Shown piece by piece: positions 53,451 to 62,912 of a stretch of DNA of 64,000 nt. The stretch comes from Tritonibacter scottomollicae. GTDB lineage: Bacteria; Pseudomonadota; Alphaproteobacteria; Rhodobacterales; Rhodobacteraceae. Every line of letters starts with the position of its first letter. Position 1 is the first letter of the stretch. The notes beneath the pieces are model-generated. The model made no database searches and was not told the origin of the DNA. It worked only from the letters and a program-made list of their open reading frames with translations. Location of the stretch: the NCBI RefSeq assembly GCF_003003215.1, contig NZ_PVUF01000014.1, positions 1-64,000 of the forward strand, written 5' to 3'. The position numbers and the translations under genes were made by a program.

Positions 53451-53969
53451 ATGATGGATACCTGCGAGGAAGACCTCTTCAATATCGGCGGATACGTTCC
53501 GCCCGAAACAGACTGGGCTCTCGGAACCGTCCTGACCTTTGCTAGGGACGGCGGATGCCAATGCCAGGTGGAAGTGAGCGATGCTGTAGTTGCTTTCCTC
53601 GCCTTGGACCGAGATGGGCTGATCCCGGAGATTGACCAAGAGTGGAAACAAGGCTTTGCAACTGCCCTGTCTCAGCATTCAGCGCCTCAAGGATCGGGAC
53701 TGGTGCATTACAGCGGCCTTGAACCTGTTCCAGGTCGGATCTGCGATTGCTGTGCAGCGGAATGTCACGCTGTATTCACAAACGAGAGCGCTCGCTTTCT
53801 GATTGAGCGCTGGTCAATTGTTACCGCTATGATGGTATTGATCCGCCAAGGGCAGCTGCCAAGGCTATCCTTTGACTGGCACATTTCATTGGAGCGGCAT
53901 TATGAGCGAATTTGTGAGACTGGGCGATACCACTACCGCCCCGGTGCGGGTGGACCTCAACATGTTTGA
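53451..53969 (+). CDS. Hypothetical protein with Cys clusters
   Basis: 172 aa. It contains GGCQCQVEVSD and GRICDCCAAECHAVFTN, Cys-rich motifs that could bind zinc, and a long amphipathic segment. No signal peptide, so cytoplasmic. It overlaps the next gene by 68 bases, which is unusual and may mean a shorter real C-terminus or tight coupling. Not recognised. Confidence 0.55.
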   Translation: MMDTCEEDLFNIGGYVPPETDWALGTVLTFARDGGCQCQVEVSDAVVAFLALDRDGLIPEIDQEWKQGFATALSQHSAPQGSGLVHYSGLEPVPGRICDCCAAECHAVFTNESARFLIERWSIVTAMMVLIRQGQLPRLSFDWHISLERHYERICETGRYHYRPGAGGPQHV

Positions 53970-54840
53970 ACGACTAACAAGAGGAAAGCACCCTTGGGCC
54001 CAATACGACTCTTCAAAGAAGAAAGTTCAACGGTTCGGCCTCTGCCCGGAGTGCAACAACGCCATGGTTCTGGTGAATATTCATAATCCAGAACCGCAGG
54101 TTACTCCGCACGGCCGACACCGGTTAAAGCGCGTTGACGGTTTTGAGTACTGCCTGGAAGAAATCTTGGGATGCCCCTTGCTAGATTCCCGACTCAAAAG
54201 TGATCTTGAAGCCGATATCACGGCCTTGACGCCTGAAGCAGTCGAACTCCGGGAGTTTCTAGTTGAGAACTTCAACTTGGCCGCGGGCATGTTTGCCGAG
54301 ACAACCGGGATTTCACCATCCAAAACGATGTTACGAAAAATGCTCCGCTTGTTTTTCGAAGATCGCTGGTACCGTTGGCCAACAGTCACAAAAGGCAACT
54401 TGCCTTGGACTTTTGCTCGGCTGACCTGCAATTTCAATCTCTACAAGCAAAAGATCCGACCTGAATCTGCAGTGTGGACAGCGGTTCAGAAACACGTTCC
54501 ACACGCGGCTCTCGGAGAATACGGACGACTGGAAGCTCGTGGCAGTCATCGTGTCTACCTTGAGTTCGGCCTTGGTCAACACAAGGTTCGATCAACGCAA
54601 GATGGCCGCATTCGGGAAACCATTAGTTTGCATGTTTTGAACACGGACCCGGTCGCGAAGGTCGATGAGCCAGTCTTTGAGACAACGCTTGATTTGAACA
54701 CCGAGGAGTTCCTAAGGCGGGTCGCCCATAAACTGCACCCGGCCGGATATGGCGCGGAGCTTGTTGAAGAAGCCCGTATGGTCCTCGCTGACTATCTCCA
54801 CAATCATCCAGAAGCCCGCAGTCCGGAGGTCGAGACATGA
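53902..54840 (+). CDS. Hypothetical protein with N-terminal CxxC
   Basis: 312 aa from the ATG at 53902, preceded by GGAG; the frame extends upstream to 53872 without a better start. The N-terminus has VQRFGLCPECNNAMVLVNIHNPEPQVTPHGRHR, possibly half of a zinc knuckle. The C-terminal part is basic and mixed alpha/beta, ending in a helix (ELVEEARMVLADYLHNH). Not recognised. It uses more AT-rich codons than the tra genes on either side, suggesting later acquisition. Confidence 0.6.
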   Translation: MSEFVRLGDTTTAPVRVDLNMFERLTRGKHPWAQYDSSKKKVQRFGLCPECNNAMVLVNIHNPEPQVTPHGRHRLKRVDGFEYCLEEILGCPLLDSRLKSDLEADITALTPEAVELREFLVENFNLAAGMFAETTGISPSKTMLRKMLRLFFEDRWYRWPTVTKGNLPWTFARLTCNFNLYKQKIRPESAVWTAVQKHVPHAALGEYGRLEARGSHRVYLEFGLGQHKVRSTQDGRIRETISLHVLNTDPVAKVDEPVFETTLDLNTEEFLRRVAHKLHPAGYGAELVEEARMVLADYLHNHPEARSPEVET

Positions 54841-54997
54841 AGCTACTGCGAGATGTCGCCCAATGAAACTGCCGGTTCAGTTAGTGCCGCCATAGGGCCG
54901 CGACGGGTCAGAAATGGGTCAGGAATACTGACTTATTTAACATAAGAAGTATTATCACGCACGACGAAACACTCAAAAGAACAGAAAGGAGGACGGC

Positions 54998-55177
54998 ATG
55001 AATACCCTCTACCATTGGTTTTATCTGGCTGGATATGGCGGATGGATCATGCCTCGTCTCCTGCGCAGGGTGACAGCGCGTTCTGAGTGTCATCGCGCGT
55101 GGGTACTCGGCCACCTTGGCTACTTCGAAGAAGGCGGCATCAGGTTCAGTCCAGCCAACCCTTACCCGCCCGGCTGA
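54998..55177 (+). CDS. Small protein (59 aa) before traD
   Basis: ATG at 54998 is preceded by an excellent GGAGGA site. The product starts MNTLYHWFYLAGYGGWIMPR and ends PANPYPPG, with a hydrophobic start, a basic middle and a Tyr/Pro-rich end. Too short for family assignment. The ribosome site and full reading frame make it more convincing than other short frames here. Confidence 0.5.
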   Translation: MNTLYHWFYLAGYGGWIMPRLLRRVTARSECHRAWVLGHLGYFEEGGIRFSPANPYPPG

Positions 55178-55212
55178 CCCCAGCACATTTGTACCATTTT
55201 GGTGAAAAACCG

Positions 55213-55239
55213 CGCGGCCCGAAGCTACCTCGGGCCGCG
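55213..55239 (-). terminator. Perfect 10-bp hairpin upstream of traD
   Basis: CGCGGCCCGA and TCGGGCCGCG surround a seven-base loop. On the minus strand it is followed by GGTTTTTC, so it would end leftward transcripts. On the plus strand it lies in the traD leader and could affect read-through. Confidence 0.6.
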
Positions 55240-55342
55240 ACACCCGAGCTTTTGCCATTCGAAAACAACATCAGCCAAGTGCCGCGGGTGTCCCGAACTA
55301 TGAGGGATAGCTCGCGCTGCAGTGGAACGAGGGACATCGCCC

Positions 55343-58123
55343 ATGCGCAACAGAGGACACACGCAACTTGTCAGAGGCGGCCAGACGACACAACACTGGA
55401 CGCGAATGGCAACACAGGTGCTCAAGTACAGCATCTCAATGGCCGCTGCGGCCTTCTCACTCTGCTATATAATTCTGGTCGCCAATAATTACGAAATGGA
55501 TAAGGCCCGCCTGACCGGGACTTATTGGATTGCGGAATTCAACGTCGAGCAACGTGGCACTGAAGACCGCAAGCTGGACTACGTGGATCTGAGCGGCAAG
55601 CGCGTCGAGCGCACAGCCGGACAGATCTACGCAGATCGTGAACTCCGCGAGATCTACAATCGCTATTCTGCGAACGCCTGGCGCTTCATGTATATCTCGC
55701 TGATCCCGGCCGCCCTCGCCTTCGTGGTGGTGTTCGCGATCTTCGGGATGGTTGGCAACTCCCTGAAGGAAGAGGAATATATCCGGGGCGCGCGTCTGGT
55801 GACGGCCAATGAGCTGAAGGCCTGGTCAAAGCGGAAATGGCGCGAATACGAAAAGCGTTTTGGCAAAAACTCCAAGAAAGGCCCGCGCTACACGCTTGCC
55901 GGCATCGAGTTCCCGCCCAACTCAGTAGAGGCCCAGATCGGCATCACCGGGACAGTTGGTGTTGGTAAAACCAATGCGATGCATGAGTTGCTGAACACGA
56001 TCCGCGAGGCGGGTGGTCGCGCCATCATCTATGACCGGATGGGGGGCTTGCTGCGGGATCACTACGACCCGGAAAAAGACATCATCCTGAACCCCTTCGA
56101 TGAGCGCTCTGTTGGCTGGTCTCCCTTCAATGAGGTGATCTCCGCCGAAGGCTTTGCCCAGATTGCCGAGGTGATGATCCCAGACCATCCCGGTTCTCTG
56201 GATAGCTTCTGGACGCAGGCCGCGCGGCTGGTGTTCCAGTACACCGCCCGCGAGCTGGCCAAATCCGGAAAAACCACCAACGACGAATTGCGCAAGGCGA
56301 TCATGAACATTCCGTCCGAGGAGCTGGCCGAGATCGTGGCGCCAACACCTGGCGCGCACTTCTTTGGCGAGCATGTGGCGAAAACCTCCGGCTCGATCCG
56401 GGCCAATATGATCACCGAGCTGCGCTTTCTGGAATACCTGCGGGACGATGCTGACCCCTTCTCAATCCGAGATTGGGTTGTGAATGACCGGCCCGGCTTC
56501 GTGTTCCTGACCGGCAACGCGGAGCAGTCGGCGGCGGTGCGCAATATCGTCTCGACAGTCTTTGAGGTGGCGGCAAACGCGCTGATGACAACTGAGGAAA
56601 GCCGTGATCCGAAAATCTGGTTCTTCCTCGATGAGGTTCCGACCCTCAACAAGTTGCCGTTCCTGCCCAAAAGCCTTGCGGAAATCCGTCAGTTCGGCGG
56701 CGCGTTTGTCGTGGGATATCAGGTGTTCTCCCAGCTGGAGGACATCTATGGCGACAAGGCTGCGGAGACCATCTCCGGGGTATTGAACAACCGCGTTGTC
56801 TTCAACACGCCTGATTACAACACGGCGCAACGGTCCTCTCGCTCTCTGGGCGAGGAGGATGTGATCGAGCAGCAGGAAAACATCACGCTCGGCGCGAACG
56901 ACACGCGCGATGGCGTGGGGATTGTCGGCCGGCGCACACAGCGCGCGATTGTGACCCCTGCAGAGATCCAATCCCTGCCCCAGTTCGTGGCCTATTTCCG
57001 GCCCGCATATGACGCCCCAACAGCCAAGGTCCGGTTTGAACCTGTTCCAACCAAGGCAACGGCGGAAAAGTTCATCGCCTATAAGGGCAATGGGTTTGAC
57101 CAGGGCGGCATGCAGGTCTCGGCCGTCAACGTGGAAATCAAAGAGGGCGCCAAGGTCGTCGCAGGCTTTGCATCTGACAAACCGCAAGATCAGAAGGCTG
57201 AATTTTTCCGCTGGCTGGACCGCGTGCGTCCCGAAGGATCAGCACAGATCGAGGATCCAGCCAACACGTCTGAGCGGGACTGGTACTGGCAGCATTTTGC
57301 CACGGCGCGCGTGCGTGGCCTCGATGTGAAAGAGATCGCCCATCCCGATCCCTATGCTGGCTTCGCTGGCAACGGCATCGGTCAGGCGCGGGAAACCGTC
57401 TATGTCCCCTACCCCGGCGCCGCACCTGGGCCACAGACAAGCCCGCCCAAAGAAAAGGCACCAGCTGCAGCTGAAGAACCCGTTCCCTCGTCCGTAAATA
57501 ACCAACCCATTTGGCGGCAAGTACGGAACAAAGCCATTTTCCTCGACTTTGATGGCGTCCTGCACAAAGGGACATCAGGAACCTTCAATAAGTTGCCGCT
57601 TTTGGAGCAATTTCTGCGCCAGAATGATGATGTCGATGTGGTGATCTCTTCGAGCTGGCGTACAGCTGACCAAGATTATCTGGAACGCCTGTTCAGCTCT
57701 GATCTTCGCCATCGCCTGATTGGCACCACTATACCAGAAAATACAGTTCCGACCCGAAACATGGAAATCGACCTTTGGGCCGGGACCTATGGGGTGAAGT
57801 CCTATGTGGCGCTCGATGACGACGCCACCCTGTTTGATTCAGCCTGGCCCCATCTCCTTCAAACTGACGGTAGCAAGGGACTGCAGCCAGACGACATTCA
57901 TCGGCTTGAAGAATGGATTGGGGCGGGCATTTCCACCCCGGATCAAAGGCCCCTGCCCCTCTCTCTTCGTGCCCATCCGGCTTTTGGCCAAACACAGCCA
58001 GACCGGAAAACGCCCCAGCGTCCAGCATCAGCGACCAAGTTCAGACTAAGCGAAGCAGATCCCCTCGATGATGCCGCCAGAAAGTTTCTGAGCCTTGAAA
58101 CCGCTTTCGAGGAGGATCACTGA
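55343..58123 (+). CDS. traD: Type IV coupling protein TraD with C-terminal HAD-like domain
   Basis: 926 aa from the ATG at 55343; a GTG at 55322 is also in frame. Two N-terminal membrane helices (AAAFSLCYIILVANN, FMYISLIPAALAFVVVFAIFG) are followed by Walker A GTVGVGKTNAMHELL at about residue 203 and Walker B IWFFLDEVPTLNKL at about 430. This is the ring ATPase that brings the relaxase-DNA complex to the channel. After a Pro-rich linker, residues about 728-865 add a HAD-fold domain: KAIFLDFDGVLHKGT (nucleophile D735), VVISSSWRT, YVALDDDATLF. That tail is not part of F TraD. It precedes traI with one base between genes. Confidence 0.9.
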   Translation: MRNRGHTQLVRGGQTTQHWTRMATQVLKYSISMAAAAFSLCYIILVANNYEMDKARLTGTYWIAEFNVEQRGTEDRKLDYVDLSGKRVERTAGQIYADRELREIYNRYSANAWRFMYISLIPAALAFVVVFAIFGMVGNSLKEEEYIRGARLVTANELKAWSKRKWREYEKRFGKNSKKGPRYTLAGIEFPPNSVEAQIGITGTVGVGKTNAMHELLNTIREAGGRAIIYDRMGGLLRDHYDPEKDIILNPFDERSVGWSPFNEVISAEGFAQIAEVMIPDHPGSLDSFWTQAARLVFQYTARELAKSGKTTNDELRKAIMNIPSEELAEIVAPTPGAHFFGEHVAKTSGSIRANMITELRFLEYLRDDADPFSIRDWVVNDRPGFVFLTGNAEQSAAVRNIVSTVFEVAANALMTTEESRDPKIWFFLDEVPTLNKLPFLPKSLAEIRQFGGAFVVGYQVFSQLEDIYGDKAAETISGVLNNRVVFNTPDYNTAQRSSRSLGEEDVIEQQENITLGANDTRDGVGIVGRRTQRAIVTPAEIQSLPQFVAYFRPAYDAPTAKVRFEPVPTKATAEKFIAYKGNGFDQGGMQVSAVNVEIKEGAKVVAGFASDKPQDQKAEFFRWLDRVRPEGSAQIEDPANTSERDWYWQHFATARVRGLDVKEIAHPDPYAGFAGNGIGQARETVYVPYPGAAPGPQTSPPKEKAPAAAEEPVPSSVNNQPIWRQVRNKAIFLDFDGVLHKGTSGTFNKLPLLEQFLRQNDDVDVVISSSWRTADQDYLERLFSSDLRHRLIGTTIPENTVPTRNMEIDLWAGTYGVKSYVALDDDATLFDSAWPHLLQTDGSKGLQPDDIHRLEEWIGAGISTPDQRPLPLSLRAHPAFGQTQPDRKTPQRPASATKFRLSEADPLDDAARKFLSLETAFEEDH

Positions 58124-58124
58124 C

Positions 58125-61100
58125 ATGATGTCGATTTCCAACGTCTCGGCCGGGGCTGCTGCCAGCGGTTACTACAAGGAAGAAGGCTATTACAAAGCCG
58201 GATCAGAAGAGGGCCAGAAGGCTGCAACCTGGTTCGGAAAGGCCGCTGAGGAAAACGGCCTGACCGGCTTTGTCGATGACAAACAGTTCGCACAGTTCCT
58301 CGATGGTGAAGCTCCGGATGGTAAGCTGATGGGGCGCTATGTGGATGGTGAACGCCAGCACCGGCCCGGCCTTGATCTGACATTCTCTGCATCAAAATCG
58401 GCCTCGGTAGCAGCACTGGTCATTGGCGACAATCGGATCATTGAGGCCCATGACGCTGCCGTGCGCTCTGCCATGACGGTGGTGGAAGAGCGGTTCATCA
58501 AGACCCGGTTCCAGCAAGACGGGGAAATAACCACCAAGAATGCTGAAGGTATCATCGCCGGCATCTACCGACACGATACCTCGCGTGCGCTTGATCCAAA
58601 CCTGCACAGCCATGCCGTCATCGCCAATATGGCGAAGAACGAGAATGATGGCTTCACTGCCATCCGCAATGAGGCTGTCTTCAACAATCGCAAGCTCATC
58701 ACAGAGATCTACCGTTCCGACTTTGAGAACCGGATGAAGGAGCACGGGATCGCCACTGAACGCGGTAGGTATGGAGAGGTGAATATTTCCGGCATCCCAC
58801 GTGAGGTCACGGAAACATTTTCAAAGCGCCGACAGGAGATCCTAAATGCACTTGATAACAAGGGTGTAGAATATTCTGCTGATACGGCGAGCAAGGCCAC
58901 ACTGGCGACCCGTGCAGCCAAGCATAAGAACCTGGACCGGGAGGCCCTGCGCGCTGACTGGCGATCTGATGCGCTTGCCGCAGGTCTCAGCCGGGATCAG
59001 CTGGAACGCGGAACTATTGAGAACGCCCCTATCGCGCCAACGGCCCCGACCCCAATACCGCGCTCGGTTCAAGAGGCAGAGCAAACCCCTCAATCGGACC
59101 CAAAAGAGGCCTCACTCGTCGCCGGCATCGTCTCGTGGATGAAAAACCTGGTTGCAGCCCCGCAGCAACAGCAACCGAAAGCACAAACGACGCCTGATAC
59201 GATTGAAGGACGGGCCGTGAGCAAAGCCATCGAGCATGTAAGCGAGCGACACTCTGTTTATGAACGCTCCACCCTCACGGCAGCGGCGCTTCGCTTCTCC
59301 AGCGGCACCAACCTTGAAAAACTGGACAAGGAAATTGACCGGCGCATCGAGGCCGGCGATCTCTATGCCAACGGAAAGAACGGCGAACACCTCACCGATC
59401 GCGCATCGGTTGCGGTCGAAAAAGCGGTCCTGCAGACGTGGAAAGACTCTGAACAGACCCCCGGTCTCGATCTAAACTCAAGACACGCCAAATCGGGCAT
59501 CCCTGATCTTTCCGCCACCTTGGCGAAGGAAAGCACGCTGACAGCAGGTCAGCTGGCTGCGCTCGAAACCTCACTTTCCGGTCAGGGCAGGTATGTCGGT
59601 GTTCAGGGCTACGCGGGATCTGGTAAGACCTACATGGTCGAAAAACTCAGCGAGTTGGCCGGTCAGGCTGGCTATGAGGTCAAGGGCTTTGCCCCTAGCC
59701 TTCAGGCGGTCAAAGAACTGGATACCGCCCTCCCCGGATCCTCAACACTGGCGCGCGTCGTGAACAGCGAACGCAACTATCCCCAGAAAGTGGACAACAG
59801 CCGGTCGATCCTTTTGGTGGATGAAAGCTCGATGGTCTCCGCACGCGATATGCGCAGCTTCATGGACTATGCGGAGCGCACCAACGCTGCCCGCGTCGTC
59901 CTGGTCGGTGATACCAAGCAGCTTGATGCCGTGAGCGCCGGCCAACCCTTTGCCCAGCTTCAGGAGACCGGCATGCGGACGGCCGTCATGGATGAAATCA
60001 GGCGGCAACGCGATGGCACCCTGCGCGAGGCAGTGTATGACACCGTGCGTGGCGACATTGCTGGTGCCTTCGCCAAGCTGGAGAACAACATCCACAAGGC
60101 GGAAAACCCACAGCAGGCGGCAGCAGAGAAATATCTATCCCTCCCGGCCGATGAGCGATCAGAGACCCGTATCCTGACGCTCACAAACGCGTCCCGCGCC
60201 GAAATCAACGCAGTGGTTCGAGACGGGTTGAAACAGGAAGGCAGCCTCGCATCTGAGGGTGTGACTGTTTCTGGTCTTGCCCCCCGCCCGATGACGGCTG
60301 TCGAAAGGAGTGATGCGCAGAGCTACGCCGCCGGCGATGTCTTGCAGTCCCTTGTCAGCAGCAAGGATCATGGGCTGTCGAAAAACGCCCTCTACATCGT
60401 TCAGGAGGCCGACACAAAAACCAACAGCCTGACGGTCGCGCGTGAATCCGACGGGGTACGCCTCGATATCCCACTGAATGGCATGACGGGAAACAAGGAA
60501 CTCGGTGCCTCATTCATGGCCTATCGGCCGGAGGATCGAGAGCTGTCGGCCGGCGATGCGGTACGCATCCGGATCACCGACAAAGCCAATGACCTTTCCA
60601 ATGGTGAGCGAGCAAAAATTACATCCGTCGAGGATGGCGCGATTGGATTGGAAACATCCAACGGCAAGCAAATCCAACTCAATGCACAAAGCCTCGGCGC
60701 GCGCGGTCTTGAACATGATTATGCAGCAACCGCCCATTCGGTTCAGGGTGAAACTGTTGATCGGGTCATTGTGTCGATGAATGGCGGCGACAGGCTGGCT
60801 ACTCAAAAGGGGTTCTATGTGGAAATCAGCCGCGCACGGGATGAGGCGGTTTTATACACGGACAACCGGGCGGCCCTGGCAAGAAACATTGCAGAGAATA
60901 CCGGCATCCAGACAACCGCATTGGCAACACAAATTGAATCACAAAAACCACGCGAGGAAATTATCGACTCTGTTCAAGCGGTGGATAGAGCGGTCGAGCA
61001 TATAAGTGAACGCGACTCCGCATATAGCCGTGGGCATTTGACAATTACTGCTTTACAATTTGCCTACGGCTCTAGTTTTGATCAGGTCGATAAAGAAATT

Positions 61101-62912
61101 AACACACGCATTAAAGACGGTCGGTTATTTGTAAGCGGCGATGAGGGTGAAATGCTCACAGACAAGGCATCTGTTGATTTGGAGCGTTCCATTATTGCGA
61201 CGTGGCAGGCTTCCGAGAAAAGTGGCGGATTGGACCTCCCGTCCGAACAAGGACGCAATGGGGAAAGCTTACTATCCCGACGGTTAAACGTCGTCCGTTC
61301 TCTAACTGATGGTCAGCGGTCGTCAATTGAAACGGCTCTCACGGGAGAGGGGCGATATGTTGGTATTCAGGGTTATGCGGGTACTGGTAAAACCTACATG
61401 CTTGAGCGCATGTCGCATTACGCCGCGCAAGCCGGGTACGACGTAAAGGGTATGGCCCCAAGCCACCAAGCTGTGCACGAACTCGCCAGTGTACTTGGCA
61501 GCGCGGAAACCCTCGCAAAGATCACGACAGCTGAACGTCACCACCCGCAGGACGTGGACAATAGCAAGACCATTCTGGTGGTCGATGAGGCCTCGATGGC
61601 CTCAGCTCAGGACTTGCGCAGCTTCATGGATTACGCCGAGCGCACCGGTGCACCTCGTGTGGTCCTGGTCGGCGATACACAGCAGTTGGATTCCGTGGCC
61701 GCAGGTCAACCTTATGCGCAGCTGCAGAACGCCGGGATGCGGACAGCCGTCATGGATGAGATCCGCCGACAACGGAACGATGATCTGAAAGCGGCCGTCC
61801 ATCACTCGATCCGTCAGGAAATCCAACCTGCCTTCAGCCGCATGGAGGGCAATGTTCTGCAGGTGGAAAACCTCAGCATTGACGCCGCAGAGCGATACTT
61901 GTTGCTGTCCCCGAGTGAACGTGAAGGCACCCGGATCCTCACCCTCACCAATGCCTCCCGCTCAGAGATCAATAGCGTTGTCCGTGATGGGCTTTGGCAG
62001 GAGGGACGATTGAAAGGAGAAGAAGTCGAGCTGAAGGGCCTCCAAAATCGCCAACTGACCGAAACCCAACTTGCCGATGCGCGCAGCTACACCCCCGGCG
62101 ATCTGGTTCTGTCAGTGGCCACCAGCAAGGAATTCGGGCTGCAGAAAAACAACCTCTATGTGGTTCAGCAATCCGATCATCAGCGCAACAGGCTGATCGT
62201 CCAGCATGAAGAAACCGGCGAGAAATCCATCCTCCCACTCGATGCAAAGTTCAATCGCCGAGACCTCGGAAAAGCCCTTGTTGCCTATGATCGAGAGAAC
62301 CGGGAAATGGCGGCCGGCGACCAGGTGCGGTTCCGGATCACCGATCCAGAGGCGGGTGTCACCAACGGTGTTCGTGTTGAAATCAAATCAACCTCAGGTG
62401 GAATAATTGAAGCGAAAGCGCTGGATGGCAGTACCATCAGCGTGCCGCAGAACAGCATTGCAGCGCGCGGAATGGAGCATGACTACGCGGCCACTGCGCA
62501 TGCCGTTCAGGGTGAATCTGTGGATCGTGTGATCGTGGCCATGAACTCAACCGAACGTCTCGCCACACAGAAAAGTTTCTATGTGGAAATCAGCCGCGCA
62601 CGGGACGAGGCGGTCCTTCTGACGGACGATCCAGATCGTCTGTCAAAGACCATCGAAAAGCAGACCGGCATCCGGCCGACAGCGCTCGACACATGGATGG
62701 ACGGTCGTCTGATTGGCGTTCGCGAGCAGCAGCCAGAGGAAGAGAAAGCCAAGGATCAACAGCAGGAAAAAGCTGAACCCGAGAAGGAAAAGACGATCAG
62801 GGATAGGGAGCCTGACGCCCCTACCCTACCCGGCCTCTTTGAAGCGAAACTTAAAGAATTTGAAAAGCAGGCTGAACTGGTCCTGCAGCGACAGAAGGAA
62901 ATTGAACGATGA
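58125..62912 (+). CDS. traI: MobF relaxase/helicase TraI with two helicase modules
   Basis: 1595 aa from the ATG at 58125, with GGAGGATCAC upstream. The N-terminal TrwC/MobF domain shows ASGYYKEEGYYKAGSEEG (candidate catalytic Tyr), LTFSASKSASVAAL and HDTSRALDPNLHSH with H150, H161 and H163 as the metal triad. Two tandem RecD-like helicase modules follow, each with Walker A (GYAGSGKT at 495, GYAGTGKT at 1083), Walker B (LLVDESSMVS, LVVDEASMAS) and the C-terminal HDYAATAHSVQGE type motif. The modules are about 588 residues apart and similar along their length. TraI nicks oriT and unwinds the transferred strand. No helical C-terminal FinO-binding-like tail beyond a coiled coil is seen. Confidence 0.93.
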   Translation: MMSISNVSAGAAASGYYKEEGYYKAGSEEGQKAATWFGKAAEENGLTGFVDDKQFAQFLDGEAPDGKLMGRYVDGERQHRPGLDLTFSASKSASVAALVIGDNRIIEAHDAAVRSAMTVVEERFIKTRFQQDGEITTKNAEGIIAGIYRHDTSRALDPNLHSHAVIANMAKNENDGFTAIRNEAVFNNRKLITEIYRSDFENRMKEHGIATERGRYGEVNISGIPREVTETFSKRRQEILNALDNKGVEYSADTASKATLATRAAKHKNLDREALRADWRSDALAAGLSRDQLERGTIENAPIAPTAPTPIPRSVQEAEQTPQSDPKEASLVAGIVSWMKNLVAAPQQQQPKAQTTPDTIEGRAVSKAIEHVSERHSVYERSTLTAAALRFSSGTNLEKLDKEIDRRIEAGDLYANGKNGEHLTDRASVAVEKAVLQTWKDSEQTPGLDLNSRHAKSGIPDLSATLAKESTLTAGQLAALETSLSGQGRYVGVQGYAGSGKTYMVEKLSELAGQAGYEVKGFAPSLQAVKELDTALPGSSTLARVVNSERNYPQKVDNSRSILLVDESSMVSARDMRSFMDYAERTNAARVVLVGDTKQLDAVSAGQPFAQLQETGMRTAVMDEIRRQRDGTLREAVYDTVRGDIAGAFAKLENNIHKAENPQQAAAEKYLSLPADERSETRILTLTNASRAEINAVVRDGLKQEGSLASEGVTVSGLAPRPMTAVERSDAQSYAAGDVLQSLVSSKDHGLSKNALYIVQEADTKTNSLTVARESDGVRLDIPLNGMTGNKELGASFMAYRPEDRELSAGDAVRIRITDKANDLSNGERAKITSVEDGAIGLETSNGKQIQLNAQSLGARGLEHDYAATAHSVQGETVDRVIVSMNGGDRLATQKGFYVEISRARDEAVLYTDNRAALARNIAENTGIQTTALATQIESQKPREEIIDSVQAVDRAVEHISERDSAYSRGHLTITALQFAYGSSFDQVDKEINTRIKDGRLFVSGDEGEMLTDKASVDLERSIIATWQASEKSGGLDLPSEQGRNGESLLSRRLNVVRSLTDGQRSSIETALTGEGRYVGIQGYAGTGKTYMLERMSHYAAQAGYDVKGMAPSHQAVHELASVLGSAETLAKITTAERHHPQDVDNSKTILVVDEASMASAQDLRSFMDYAERTGAPRVVLVGDTQQLDSVAAGQPYAQLQNAGMRTAVMDEIRRQRNDDLKAAVHHSIRQEIQPAFSRMEGNVLQVENLSIDAAERYLLLSPSEREGTRILTLTNASRSEINSVVRDGLWQEGRLKGEEVELKGLQNRQLTETQLADARSYTPGDLVLSVATSKEFGLQKNNLYVVQQSDHQRNRLIVQHEETGEKSILPLDAKFNRRDLGKALVAYDRENREMAAGDQVRFRITDPEAGVTNGVRVEIKSTSGGIIEAKALDGSTISVPQNSIAARGMEHDYAATAHAVQGESVDRVIVAMNSTERLATQKSFYVEISRARDEAVLLTDDPDRLSKTIEKQTGIRPTALDTWMDGRLIGVREQQPEEEKAKDQQQEKAEPEKEKTIRDREPDAPTLPGLFEAKLKEFEKQAELVLQRQKEIER

